Below, piece by piece: positions 36,877 to 46,082 of a stretch of 64,000 bases of DNA. Each line of letters opens with the position of its first letter. Position 1 is the first letter of the stretch. The notes under the pieces are model-generated. The model was not told where the DNA came from, ran no database searches, and was given only the letters and a program-made list of their open reading frames with translations. Both the position numbers and the translations under genes were made by a program. The stretch spans positions 1 through 64,000 of the forward strand of contig NZ_NVWY01000005.1 in assembly GCF_002733835.1 (NCBI RefSeq), written 5' to 3'. This DNA is from Alcanivorax sp. (GTDB lineage Bacteria > Pseudomonadota > Gammaproteobacteria > Pseudomonadales > Alcanivoracaceae).

Positions 36877-39018
36877 ATGCAATCCAATGCCCACTCCGTT
36901 CTTGAACATGTCTTCGGCTACCACCAGTTTCGCGGTGAACAGCAGACCATTATCAATACCCTGATACAGGGCGACGACGCCCTGGTACTGATGCCCACCG
37001 GCGGCGGTAAATCCCTGTGCTATCAGATCCCCGCCCTGGTCCGGCCAGGCACCGGTGTGGTGATCAGCCCGCTGATTGCCCTGATGCAGGATCAGGTGGA
37101 TGCGCTCAAGGCACTGGGCGTGAAAGCCGGCTTCCTCAACTCCACCCTGTCACTGGAACAAGTACGCGAGCTGGAAAACGCCTTGCTGCAAGGCGAGTTG
37201 GACATGCTCTACATCGCCCCGGAGCGGCTGATACAGCCGCGTACCCTGGCGCTGTTGAAACAGGCTGAGATCGCCCTTTTCGCTATCGATGAAGCCCACT
37301 GTGTGTCCCAGTGGGGGCACGATTTCCGCAACGACTATCTGCAGCTGTCCCTGCTGCACCGGGAATTCCCGCAAGTGCCCCGCATTGCGTTAACCGCCAC
37401 CGCGGACCAACGCACCCGCACGGAAATTGCCGAGCGACTGGATCTGACCCAGGCGCGGCATTTTGTCTCCAGCTTCGACCGCCCCAACATCCAGTACCGT
37501 ATCGAGCGCAAGGACGGCGCCCGCAATCAGTTACTGCGCCTGTTGCGTGCCGAGCACGCCGGTGAAGCGGGGATCGTCTACTGCCTGTCGCGCAACAAGG
37601 TGGACCGGGTGGCCGAATGGCTATGCCAGCAGGGCATTAATGCTCTGCCCTACCACGCTGGGCTTTCTGGCCCGCTGCGGGAAAAACACCAGCAGCGCTT
37701 TCTGCGCGAGGACGGCATTGTCATGGTCGCCACCATTGCCTTCGGCATGGGCATCGACAAACCTGACGTGCGGTTTGTGGCGCATCTGGATCTGCCCAAG
37801 AGCATTGAGTCCTACTATCAGGAAACCGGCCGTGCCGGCCGTGATGGCAACCCGGCTACAGCCTGGATGGCCTATGGGCTGGAAGATGCCATCAAGCTCA
37901 AACAGATGCTCGCCCAAAGCAGTGGCAACGAGCAGCACAAGCGCAACGAAAACCAGCGCCTGGAAAGCATGCTGGGGCTGTGCGAAATCACCCATTGCCG
38001 CCGCCAGGCATTGCTGCACTACTTTGCCGAAACTCTGGAAAAGCCCTGCGGTAACTGCGACACCTGCCTGCACCCACCGGAAACCTTCGACGCCACCGAA
38101 GCCGCCCAAAAAGCCCTGAGCTGTGTCTACCGGACCGGACAGCGCTTCGGCGTCAATCACCTGATCGACGTACTTACCGGCAATCGCTCCGACAAGGTCG
38201 CCAGCGCCGGGCACGATCATGTGTCCACCTGGAACATCGGTAACGAATTCAACGCCAACCAGTGGAAAAGCATCTACCGGCAACTGGTGGCCCGCGGCCT
38301 GCTTACCGTGGACATGAACGGTTACGGCGCGCTGCAACTGACCGACGCCTGCCGCCCCTACCTGCGCGGGGAACAGCCCCTGCACCTGCGCAAGGAAATT
38401 GCCAAAGCGAAAAAAACCGGCACCCGCAAAAGCCAGTCCAACGTGGCGGAAGCGGATCGCACACTGTGGGAAGCACTACGCGCCTGTCGCAAACGGCTAT
38501 CCGAAGAAGAAGGGGTGCCGCCCTACGTGGTCTTCCACGACGCGACCCTGATGGACATGCTCGCCATCCGCCCGCGCAACCGCATGGAATTTTCCGCCGT
38601 GAGCGGTGTAGGGGATCGCAAACTGGAGCGCTACGGCGACGACTTTCTTGCCGTTCTCAATGCAGCGGCGAATGGCAGCAGCGCCAGCGAGGCAGAAGAC
38701 GCCGGCCCGGACAGCAACGAGATTCTCACCCTGGCCCTGGCCAACATGGACCCGTCCGCCATCGCCCGGCAGCAGAACCTGAACGAGCAGACCATCTACC
38801 GGGAACTGAGCCAATTGGTGGTGAACGGCAAGCTGTCACTGGAGCAGGCACTGGGCCTCAGCGACGTGGAAATCGGCATCATTCAGGACGCCCTGCTCAG
38901 CCAGGCCAACCTGGCGGAAGACACCTTCAGCTACCGCCAGATCAAGGAACAACTGGCTGACGACTGGCCCACTGGCGTCCTTCACTGTGTCCGCCAGGCC
39001 ATTCTGGCTCAGTGCTGA
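36877..39018 (+). CDS. recQ: ATP-dependent DNA helicase RecQ
   Basis: 713 aa from the ATG at 36877 ([22 protein letters not shown]); a start 63 bases upstream would add a non-conserved tail. Walker [12 protein letters not shown] with Lys46, DEAH box with [14 protein letters not shown], the RecQ zinc-binding cysteines ([15 protein letters not shown]), a winged-helix RQC domain and an HRDC domain (about 525-600). About 100 more C-terminal residues contain a helix-turn-helix-like segment ([20 protein letters not shown]). E. coli RecQ is about 610 aa, so this is the long form. Confidence 0.95.
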   Translation: MQSNAHSVLEHVFGYHQFRGEQQTIINTLIQGDDALVLMPTGGGKSLCYQIPALVRPGTGVVISPLIALMQDQVDALKALGVKAGFLNSTLSLEQVRELENALLQGELDMLYIAPERLIQPRTLALLKQAEIALFAIDEAHCVSQWGHDFRNDYLQLSLLHREFPQVPRIALTATADQRTRTEIAERLDLTQARHFVSSFDRPNIQYRIERKDGARNQLLRLLRAEHAGEAGIVYCLSRNKVDRVAEWLCQQGINALPYHAGLSGPLREKHQQRFLREDGIVMVATIAFGMGIDKPDVRFVAHLDLPKSIESYYQETGRAGRDGNPATAWMAYGLEDAIKLKQMLAQSSGNEQHKRNENQRLESMLGLCEITHCRRQALLHYFAETLEKPCGNCDTCLHPPETFDATEAAQKALSCVYRTGQRFGVNHLIDVLTGNRSDKVASAGHDHVSTWNIGNEFNANQWKSIYRQLVARGLLTVDMNGYGALQLTDACRPYLRGEQPLHLRKEIAKAKKTGTRKSQSNVAEADRTLWEALRACRKRLSEEEGVPPYVVFHDATLMDMLAIRPRNRMEFSAVSGVGDRKLERYGDDFLAVLNAAANGSSASEAEDAGPDSNEILTLALANMDPSAIARQQNLNEQTIYRELSQLVVNGKLSLEQALGLSDVEIGIIQDALLSQANLAEDTFSYRQIKEQLADDWPTGVLHCVRQAILAQC

Positions 39019-39032
39019 TCCGCACTGAGCCA
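39005..39032 (+). terminator. Hairpin spanning the recQ stop codon
   Basis: Perfect 11-bp stem TGGCTCAGTGC / GCACTGAGCCA with a 6-nt loop; the recQ stop lies in the loop (39016-39018). No U-tract follows. The last recQ codons are part of the stem. Confidence 0.5.
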
Positions 39033-39137
39033 GGTTCAGTACGAACGTTCAAATAAAATTCACTGGATCGTCACCCCTCCCACATACGCCCTCTCCACAA
39101 TCCCCCGACCAACTCTTATCTGACCGGGGATGCCATT

Positions 39138-41090
39138 GTGAAACAGCTCAATTACAACCTTGCGGCTCTGCTTGCCGCGCTTGCGCTCACCGGCTGCGGG
39201 GGCGATTCGTCCTCCTCGTCCGACGACACCGATACAACTGATAAAGGCGGCACCCCCGCCACCACGTCCACTTTGCGCATCGGCTTGCTGCCCGACACCC
39301 AGGGCGGCGGCGACAACGTGGCCATGCACCCGATGAAAGCCGTGCTGGATAAAGAACAGGCGCTGGGCGCTAACATCGTCATCCCCGTGGGCGACCTGAC
39401 CGACCACGGCACCACCGGCGAATTTGAACAGTGGACCTCCATTGCCGAAGGTTACCGCGATGCCGGCATCGAATTTCTGCCATTGATGGGTAACCACGAA
39501 GACAGCTATGCCTACTCCGTGGAGTGGGTTGAAAACATGAAGCACTACATTCCCGATGACGCCGTCCACATGGCCGGCGCGCAGTACCTGAATTATTACG
39601 TGATCCGCGACAACGTGATGATTGTTCTGCTCAAGTACTACAACCTGCCGATCGCTTTTCAGTGGATCAAACAGGCGGTCAATACCCATCGCGATGAGGT
39701 AGACCATATCGTGATCGCCAGCCACGACGGCCTGATCGGCGCCAAATACGGGGAAACCCGCGAAATGATTGTGGAAGGCGTCACCGGCGACAACCTGCTG
39801 ATGAACCAGTGGGATGATATTCGCGCCTTCTTTGCCCGCAATGACGTGATTTGGGTGCAGGGCCACGAGCACATGTACCAGCGCTCTGTTATCACCGCCC
39901 CGATTTATGTGGATCCCGCCTCCTGGACCGAAGAGGAAGGCAACTACCGGCTGCCCCAATACACCCAGATCGTTTCCGGCAACGCCTCCTACAAAGGCTA
40001 CGAATTCCGTTACGGGGAACGCGAACTGGTGCAGCGCATCGTGCAGCAAAAAATGAACACCAAGAGCAAAGGCTCCACCGCCTACGATGTGAATGCTTCG
40101 GTGCTGACCTTCCACGGCCCGCGAGTGGATTACGAGTCATGGTTTGCCGAACACACCATCACCCGCAACGAAGACGGCGTGAAAGAACTGGCTGACCCGA
40201 ACTGGCAATTGCTGGACCGTTTTTCTCGCACCAGCAACCGCTGCGAACGCGTGGTCTACCCGAACTCCATTCCTGACGGCACCCGTCCGGTCATGTATCT
40301 GGACAGCCAGTACATCAGCAATGACTGCCGCGCAGACGATGGCAGTACTGCCCGAATGGTGGCCGGCACCAACAATACCTTCAACCGCCTGGAAAGCCGC
40401 ACCCGAGACATGGAACTGACCCCCGGGTTCAGCCGAGCCGAGAGCGTGCCGGATCTGATGCGCCTGTCTTATCAATATTTGTTCCAGTACAACCAGCCCT
40501 GGACCCCGAACCTGAACGCTGAAAACCGGGTCATCCCCAACGGCGGCGACAGCAATGTGCTGGATATCCCGGAAACCACCATGGACCTGAAAGAAGATGT
40601 GGCCATGAGCTGGCAACCCGCCACGGACGACACCCTTAGCGACATCCTTATTATCAGCGGCACGCAAAACCAGACCGGCACCTATTCCAGTGCCTATGGC
40701 GCCGTGAAGGATCTGGAGGCAGACACCGGCCTGCCCGGCAGCCAGCCGGACGGCACCGCCAAGCAAGCCCATACCCTGCCCGCCAGCGCCAGCAAGTCGT
40801 GGGACCTGGCCGGCGCCGTTTCGGATCGTTACGCCCTCACCTTTGATGCCGCCGCCGGCATCGCCACTGAGACCACGACTCTGGGCATGCATAGTGAATC
40901 CGGTTGGCAGGCCATCACCTCAGCGGGTTGCGTAATCAACCAACCTTTCGATGAGAGCTTCCTGGCTACCCCGCCGGTGCGCAGCGCAGGCTGCGATGCG
41001 GAACCACTGGTGGGCTTCGATGCTGACCACGGGCAACGCTGGTGGGTCGTCCTGGAGCAGGACGCAGAACTGGCCTTGCTGGCCCGCTAA
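39138..41090 (+). CDS. Calcineurin-like metallophosphoesterase lipoprotein
   Basis: 650 aa from a GTG with a GGGGA ribosome-binding site. Lipobox LTGC with Cys20, then a Ser/Asp/Thr-rich linker. Metallophosphoesterase motifs: LPDTQ (D53), GDLTDHG (D86), GNHED (N119-H120), SHDG and QGHEHMYQ. The last 250 residues are unassigned and may be a beta-sandwich. Probably an outer-membrane or secreted phosphoesterase; substrate unknown. It stands alone between recQ and mgtC. Confidence 0.85.
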   Translation: MKQLNYNLAALLAALALTGCGGDSSSSSDDTDTTDKGGTPATTSTLRIGLLPDTQGGGDNVAMHPMKAVLDKEQALGANIVIPVGDLTDHGTTGEFEQWTSIAEGYRDAGIEFLPLMGNHEDSYAYSVEWVENMKHYIPDDAVHMAGAQYLNYYVIRDNVMIVLLKYYNLPIAFQWIKQAVNTHRDEVDHIVIASHDGLIGAKYGETREMIVEGVTGDNLLMNQWDDIRAFFARNDVIWVQGHEHMYQRSVITAPIYVDPASWTEEEGNYRLPQYTQIVSGNASYKGYEFRYGERELVQRIVQQKMNTKSKGSTAYDVNASVLTFHGPRVDYESWFAEHTITRNEDGVKELADPNWQLLDRFSRTSNRCERVVYPNSIPDGTRPVMYLDSQYISNDCRADDGSTARMVAGTNNTFNRLESRTRDMELTPGFSRAESVPDLMRLSYQYLFQYNQPWTPNLNAENRVIPNGGDSNVLDIPETTMDLKEDVAMSWQPATDDTLSDILIISGTQNQTGTYSSAYGAVKDLEADTGLPGSQPDGTAKQAHTLPASASKSWDLAGAVSDRYALTFDAAAGIATETTTLGMHSESGWQAITSAGCVINQPFDESFLATPPVRSAGCDAEPLVGFDADHGQRWWVVLEQDAELALLAR

Positions 41091-41140
41091 CCTGCCACGT
41101 AAAGCCCTGTTAACCGGCCCTTCCCGTCACGCGGGGAGGG

Positions 41141-41572
41141 TCACCCCTCCTCTTCCTGGCGTTTGAATGATCGAGAAAACTGCAGAATCAAAAAGTTGAT
41201 CAGCGACAGCACCAGGGCAATTTCATAACGGCTGTAAGCCACCGAAATACCGATCGCCCCGGTATTCCACAGGCTCGCCGCCGTGGCAGTACCGCTCACG
41301 TTAGCCCCATCCTTGAGAATCGCTCCACCGCCGATAAAGCCCATGCCGGTAATGATCCCGTACATGACCCGCGCTTCCGCGTCGGACCCGGTATACACCT
41401 GCATCCCCACCAACATATAGCCACAAGCCGCAATGGAGACCAGCGGAAAGGTACGCAAGCCGGCGCCTCGCGCCTTCTGCTCCCGGTTCCAGGCCACCGG
41501 CAACGCCAGCACAAAGGCCGCGCCAAGCTGAATCAGGTGGGTCCCCACCTGCGCCCAGTCCAGTTCCTGCAT
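41141..41572 (-). CDS. MgtC/SapB-family membrane protein
   Basis: 143 aa from the ATG at 41572 (MQELDWAQVG); an in-frame start further upstream adds a hydrophilic segment not typical of the family. Four TM segments with the signature RTFPLVSIAACGYMLVG, MGFIGGGAILKDGANVSGTATAASLW. Members support growth in low magnesium or modulate F1Fo-ATPase; the short version here lacks the C-terminal ACT-like domain of Salmonella MgtC. Confidence 0.88.
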   Translation of the reverse strand: MQELDWAQVGTHLIQLGAAFVLALPVAWNREQKARGAGLRTFPLVSIAACGYMLVGMQVYTGSDAEARVMYGIITGMGFIGGGAILKDGANVSGTATAASLWNTGAIGISVAYSRYEIALVLSLINFLILQFSRSFKRQEEEG

Positions 41573-41654
41573 ATCGCTCTCCTTGCTTGAGGGGGTACAG
41601 GGCCTTGCCCACGGCCGCTGGCAGTAATCCAGCCCGGCTACCATTGAGACGCAT

Positions 41655-41674
41655 ATGTAAGCAAAAGCTTACAT
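41655..41674. promoter_or_regulatory. Perfect inverted repeat between mgtC and the 44-aa gene
   Basis: ATGTAAGC-aaaa-GCTTACAT, 8-bp perfect arms, midway between the divergent mgtC start and the 44-aa gene. Could be an operator or a small hairpin; no regulator is adjacent. Confidence 0.4.
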
Positions 41675-41744
41675 CGTCACAACAGAAGCCCGCCGCCCGA
41701 TCACGCTACCGTTAGTACACAGAATAAACAGAGGGGAAGGAAAA

Positions 41745-41879
41745 ATGGAACAGAATGAATCCCTGGATCTGAACTGGCTCCCCGAGCAGCTTGATGGCAT
41801 CTTCGAAGACAGCCATGCCGCCGACGCCGGCCGATGGGAATCCATAGAAAGCCACGATATCAGCTACCAGGCGGCCTGA
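41745..41879 (+). CDS. Small acidic protein, 44 aa, unknown function
   Basis: A complete short frame with an excellent ribosome-binding site (GAGGGGAAGG, 5 bp before ATG). Starts MEQNESLDLNWLPEQLDGIF and ends SHDISYQAA. Acidic, no TM or signal peptide. The codon choice and ribosome-binding site look real, but I do not recognise a family. Lies between mgtC (divergent) and the RhlE-type helicase (same strand, 90 bp downstream). Confidence 0.6.
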   Translation: MEQNESLDLNWLPEQLDGIFEDSHAADAGRWESIESHDISYQAA

Positions 41880-41969
41880 ACCGGCCGTCGGCTTTACCAA
41901 GCATTACTCGTGTTCACGCCCCGGATCAGTTAGGCTTGCCGCCCTTTTCCAGCTGATCCTCCCAACTTC

Positions 41970-43343
41970 ATGCATTTTTCAGATCTCGGGCTGTGTGATG
42001 CCCTGCAAGCGGCCGTGGCTGAGCGTGGCTACGACACCCCTTCCCCTATTCAGGCCCAGGCCATTCCCGCCGTCTTGTCCGGCCGTGATGTGATGGCCGC
42101 CGCCCAGACCGGTACCGGCAAAACCGCCGGCTTTACCCTGCCGCTTCTGGAGCGCCTGCGCACCGGCACCCCTGCCCGCAACAATCAGGTCCGCGCCCTG
42201 GTACTCACGCCAACCCGCGAGCTGGCCGCCCAGGTGGCGGAAAGCGTCTCCACTTACGGCAAGAACCTGCCGCTAACGTCCAGCGTGGTATTCGGTGGTG
42301 TGAAGATCAACCCGCAGATGCAGCGCCTGCGTGGCGGTTGCGATGTGCTGGTGGCCACACCGGGACGCCTGCTGGACCTGTATCAGCAGAACGCAGTGAA
42401 GTTCGATCACCTGGAAGTGCTGATCCTGGATGAAGCCGACCGCATGCTGGACATGGGCTTTATCCACGACATCCGCAAGATCCTCTCGAAACTGCCGCCC
42501 AAACGTCAGAACCTGATGTTCTCTGCCACCTTCTCGCCGGAAATTCGTGCCCTGGCCAAAGGGCTGGTCAACGACCCGGTGGAAGTGGATATCAGCCCGC
42601 GCAACACCACCACCGAGCTGGTCACCCAATGGATCGCCCCGGTGGACAAGAGGCGCAAACCCGCCCTGCTCACGCATCTGATTCAGGAGCACGGCTGGTT
42701 CCAGGTGCTGGTATTCAGCCGCACCAAGCACGGCGCCAACAAGCTGGCCAAGCAACTGGAAGCCAGCGGCATTGAAGCCGCCGCCATCCACGGCAATAAA
42801 AGCCAGAACGCCCGCACTCGCGCCCTGGCCGACTTCAAAAGCGGCAAGGTGCGCGCGCTGGTCGCCACTGACATCGCCGCCCGCGGCCTGGATATCGAAC
42901 AGCTACCCCAGGTGGTCAACGTGGACTTGCCCAATGTCCCCGAGGATTACGTGCACCGTATCGGCCGCACCGGCCGGGCCGGCGCCACTGGCCAGGCCAT
43001 TTCCCTGGTCAGTGCCGACGAGTTCCAGCAGCTCAAGGACATTGAGCGCCTGACCCAGCAACAGCTGGAGCGCAAAATCGTAGCGGGCTTTGAGCCCGGC
43101 GAACCGCTTCCCGCTGGCCGCGCTCCCTTACCTCCCAAAAACAAACGCCCCAAGAAGCCGAAAAAACCTTCCTCCGGTGGCCACCGGGGCGGGCAGTCGT
43201 CCGGTAACGGCCAACCCGCGCAGCAAGGCAGCAAGGCCAACGGCAATGGCGGCAATGCAGGTGCAGGAAAACCTGCCGGGAACGGGCAACGTCGGCGCCG
43301 GCCGCAACGCAACAACCGTCCGGCAAATGGCAATAAAGCCTGA
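41970..43343 (+). CDS. rhlE: DEAD-box RNA helicase, RhlE type
   Basis: 457 aa. Q-motif region [26 protein letters not shown], Walker [10 protein letters not shown] (Lys51), [60 protein letters not shown] and [10 protein letters not shown]. The last 80 residues are basic and Gly/Asn/Lys-rich, an RNA-binding tail. RhlE helicases act in ribosome assembly and RNA turnover. Ends before a palindromic terminator. Confidence 0.92.
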   Translation: MHFSDLGLCDALQAAVAERGYDTPSPIQAQAIPAVLSGRDVMAAAQTGTGKTAGFTLPLLERLRTGTPARNNQVRALVLTPTRELAAQVAESVSTYGKNLPLTSSVVFGGVKINPQMQRLRGGCDVLVATPGRLLDLYQQNAVKFDHLEVLILDEADRMLDMGFIHDIRKILSKLPPKRQNLMFSATFSPEIRALAKGLVNDPVEVDISPRNTTTELVTQWIAPVDKRRKPALLTHLIQEHGWFQVLVFSRTKHGANKLAKQLEASGIEAAAIHGNKSQNARTRALADFKSGKVRALVATDIAARGLDIEQLPQVVNVDLPNVPEDYVHRIGRTGRAGATGQAISLVSADEFQQLKDIERLTQQQLERKIVAGFEPGEPLPAGRAPLPPKNKRPKKPKKPSSGGHRGGQSSGNGQPAQQGSKANGNGGNAGAGKPAGNGQRRRRPQRNNRPANGNKA

Positions 43344-43350
43344 ATCGCAT

Positions 43351-43378
43351 AACGCCCGGTGCCTGACGCCGGATAAAA
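43351..43378. repeat. Heptad-periodic arm, GACGCCN type, at a shared terminator
   Basis: AACGCCC GGTGCCT GACGCCG GATAAAA, four units in register, 7 bp after the rhlE stop and running straight into the terminator's A-tract. The sequence on the other side (43407-43430) is only loosely complementary. Confidence 0.5.
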
Positions 43379-43406
43379 AAACGGGGCCAGCTGGCCCCGT
43401 TTTTTT
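43375..43406. terminator. Bidirectional terminator between rhlE and the hypothetical gene
   Basis: Perfect 32-bp palindrome: seven A, CGGGGCCAG, CTGGCCCCG, seven T. It has a U-tract on both strands and lies between convergent genes. Confidence 0.9.
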
Positions 43407-43422
43407 ATGCTAACGCCAACCC

Positions 43423-44097
43423 TTAACGCTGGCGTAGCAGCCCCTGGTAGTGGGCCATATAACCTTGCAGCTCGGCATCACTCAGGTCTTTGAGCACCTT
43501 GTTGTTCACCGCATGCACCGCCTTGCGGCTGCCATCCACCCCCACATTCAAGGCCTTCTGGGTCACAAACCCCACCTTCACTTCCTTGGTGTTGGCAACA
43601 AAGACTTCATCGATAATCTTGTCTGCCACATCGCCCATGGCGCGGGTCACCAGCGCCACATCCTCGGTGCCTTTGCCCGCCGCACACAGCTCGGTGGCCT
43701 TGCGGAATCTCTCGGCAAAGGCGTCATCCACCGGGAACGAAATATGAGCCTGGTTACCGTTGTCGTCACCGGCCTGCCAGTACATGTCTTTCACGTTCGC
43801 CAGTACCGGTGCAAATTCCTTGCTGGTGATTTTCTTGAAGATCTGGCGAGTCAGCATGCTGGACGCCTTGCCCGCAGTAGAAACGGCAAAATCGATGACT
43901 TTTTTCTGGCCACCGGACAGTTCGGTCATGTTGGCCGGCTCCACCAGAAACAGGCTGAGAACACGGTCGGTCAGATGATCTGCCATCTGGATAAACTTCT
44001 CCGCGCTGTCCTTGCGGTCGTTTTCAACAGCGTGGATGAAATCTTCCGTGCTGTTCACCAGCGCCGGGTTTGCGGGAATCGCCACCACATTTTGCAT
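43423..44097 (-). CDS. Conserved hypothetical protein, helical
   Basis: 224 aa, no signal peptide or TM segment. Begins MQNVVAIPANPALVNSTEDF; mostly helical with an internal KKVIDFAVSTAGKASSMLTRQIF region and a C-terminal helix (LSDAELQGYMAHYQGLLRQR). I do not recognise a family. The start codon and following frame are clean, and it is convergent with rhlE. It could be a cytosolic regulatory or binding protein, but nothing in the sequence decides. Confidence 0.75.
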   Translation of the reverse strand: MQNVVAIPANPALVNSTEDFIHAVENDRKDSAEKFIQMADHLTDRVLSLFLVEPANMTELSGGQKKVIDFAVSTAGKASSMLTRQIFKKITSKEFAPVLANVKDMYWQAGDDNGNQAHISFPVDDAFAERFRKATELCAAGKGTEDVALVTRAMGDVADKIIDEVFVANTKEVKVGFVTQKALNVGVDGSRKAVHAVNNKVLKDLSDAELQGYMAHYQGLLRQR

Positions 44098-44226
44098 TGT
44101 TATGTCCTTGCCTAATCTGTGTGCCCAGGCTACCCCATCAGGCAGCCGATCAAGCTGGCCATAATAACGGGGCGATGGGCACAGGGGAAACGCCGATCAG
44201 GCCGGAATAACAAAGCTGATACGTCT

Positions 44227-44760
44227 TCAGGGCGAACTCGCACTTTGTGTAACCGCCCCGGTTTGCGACGGATGACGGATATCCACCTGCGGCGTGGTGA
44301 GCATGGTGCCATTCATGGCGCAATCCGGCCCCAGGTTAACCTGTTCAAAGCTGGCCGAGGCCTCGGCATTGCGCCATACCAGCGACACCGGGCCCGGACC
44401 GCAAATCCCCCCGAGCATGGGCACCCGGACTTTTACCTGCATATCATGCACCGTGAGCTTGCGGGGGCTATCCACCTGCCCTTGCCAGGGCAGGCCCAGC
44501 GCCTTGATGCTTTTACACAAAGGGTTGAGCCCCCCGAAAGTCACCGCAGTAACACGAAGCCCACCGGCGGCATCCACGCGGCCATCAAAGGTGGTTTCAC
44601 AGGACACCGGTATACGACCTTTTTTCATGGCCAATTCACCGCTGGCGGAAAAGGGCCCAGCCGGCGCCACGGCCACGTCGGCCGATGCGGTAAAGGAAAG
44701 CGACAACAACACGATGGGCAAGAGCACGGCGCTCCTGCGGGCAATGACAGTCCTTATCAT
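44227..44760 (-). CDS. PraB-like protein (protein activator of alkane oxidation family)
   Basis: 177 aa with a signal peptide (VLLPIVLLSLSFTASA). The mature part has the PraA/PraB layout: FSASGELAMKKGRIPVSCETTFDGRV, VTAVTFGGLNPLCKSIKALGLPW, a mid-domain VRVPMLGGICGPGPVSLVW and NLGPDCAMNG. Four conserved cysteines could form two disulfides. The family was named for improving growth on alkanes in Pseudomonas and may act outside the cell. No neighbouring alkane genes in the window. Confidence 0.7.
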   Translation of the reverse strand: MIRTVIARRSAVLLPIVLLSLSFTASADVAVAPAGPFSASGELAMKKGRIPVSCETTFDGRVDAAGGLRVTAVTFGGLNPLCKSIKALGLPWQGQVDSPRKLTVHDMQVKVRVPMLGGICGPGPVSLVWRNAEASASFEQVNLGPDCAMNGTMLTTPQVDIRHPSQTGAVTQSASSP

Positions 44761-44917
44761 TGTTATTATTCCTGTTTCTGTTCTTGTTTTGTCCGGTGTT
44801 TTTCTGATGATCTCCCCGTACCCATACTGTCACGGCAATTCAACGGCTGCCAATTACAGCACGGCGGATCTTCGCCGCGCTGCTACCGTTTATCGTTCTC
44901 CGAAAAGTGAATAACAT

Positions 44918-45823
44918 TCACACCAATTGGTAACTGATCCCGCCCAATACCGCCAGAACCACCGCCCACTTGGCGGTTACATAGAATCGCTTGTTCTTCC
45001 GCTTCACCGATTTGAGGAAGCCTTTGTAGGCGATGACACCCTTGCCCAGTTTGTTACCAATACCGGTGTGGCTGCTGTCCACGTTGTCGATCATAAACAG
45101 ACGGTTGAAAAACCAGCCGAAGAACCAGTAGCCCTTTTGCACCCATTTGCTCTTCAAGGGGCGGTCCACATCGGTCATCAGGATAATGCGGGGCGTCTCG
45201 GTGCGGTTCCACGCAGAATGAATATAGGTTTCGTCGAAGATAATGCTGTCGCCATCGCGCCAGATGTAATCCTCCTCATTCACCGTCAACCCGCAGTTTT
45301 CATCATTGGGGGTACTCAGACCAATGGAGTAGCGCAGCGTGTAGGCAAACGGATCGTGATGGCGATTCAGCTTTTTGCCCGGCATCAACACCGCGAACAG
45401 GGCGATATTCAGGGTGGGAATCTGCTCCAGCAGCGCCATGGTTTTCGGCGCCAGGTCATAGGCCGAGGGCAGCTTGTTGTCATACACTTTCAGATAAAAA
45501 CTGGTCCAGCGATTATCCTTGTAAAAACTACTGGCCGGCAGATCCTCTTTCGCCGTAATCAGCCCCCCGTGATACAGCGCCACCGCCTCATCGCGAATGG
45601 TTTCCCAATTATCCTCAATCAGCTGTAGCTCTGGCAGATGTGACAGGCTCAGGCGCGGCGTGGTTGGCACCTTGGACAGCAGATAGGCCGGAATATTGAA
45701 CGGCACCATAAAGGTGGAAAAGTCCGACAGCTGGCGCTTCAGGCCAAACGGTTCCCGGTTACGCACCCGAATAAAAACAATGCAGCCTGCATAAGTCAGC
45801 AGACAGGCCAGAATTACGGTCAT
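44918..45823 (-). CDS. lpxO: Lipid A hydroxylase (aspartyl/asparaginyl beta-hydroxylase family)
   Basis: 301 aa. An N-terminal TM helix (MTVILACLLTYAGCIVFI) anchors a 2-oxoglutarate/Fe(II) dioxygenase domain. The iron ligands appear as the H-x-D in LNRHHDPFAYTLRYSIGL and the distal His in DETYIHSAWN. A second hydrophobic segment lies at the C-terminus (WAVVLAVLGGISY). LpxO hydroxylates a secondary lipid A acyl chain in Salmonella and Pseudomonas. The exact substrate here is inferred. Confidence 0.85.
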   Translation of the reverse strand: MTVILACLLTYAGCIVFIRVRNREPFGLKRQLSDFSTFMVPFNIPAYLLSKVPTTPRLSLSHLPELQLIEDNWETIRDEAVALYHGGLITAKEDLPASSFYKDNRWTSFYLKVYDNKLPSAYDLAPKTMALLEQIPTLNIALFAVLMPGKKLNRHHDPFAYTLRYSIGLSTPNDENCGLTVNEEDYIWRDGDSIIFDETYIHSAWNRTETPRIILMTDVDRPLKSKWVQKGYWFFGWFFNRLFMIDNVDSSHTGIGNKLGKGVIAYKGFLKSVKRKNKRFYVTAKWAVVLAVLGGISYQLV

Positions 45824-46082
45824 CTGTTTTCCCTTGGTTCATTGATCCCAGGTTCGAGGCAACCCGCGCTGCCCGAAAAATCGACGGCCGGGATTTTAAA
45901 GCAAAATCCCCCGTAAAACCGGGATAATACCTGCCAATTGCCGCCATTGCTCTGTCTGACAGGCCCGTCGGTCTGTTCTCTGCGGCCTTGTCAGCGCCAC
46001 CATCATTGGCCGACACCCCGGTTAGCGGTACATTCTAGCCTTGCCTTGGCACAACAGCCCCCAGCCTTGAGGAATCCACCCT

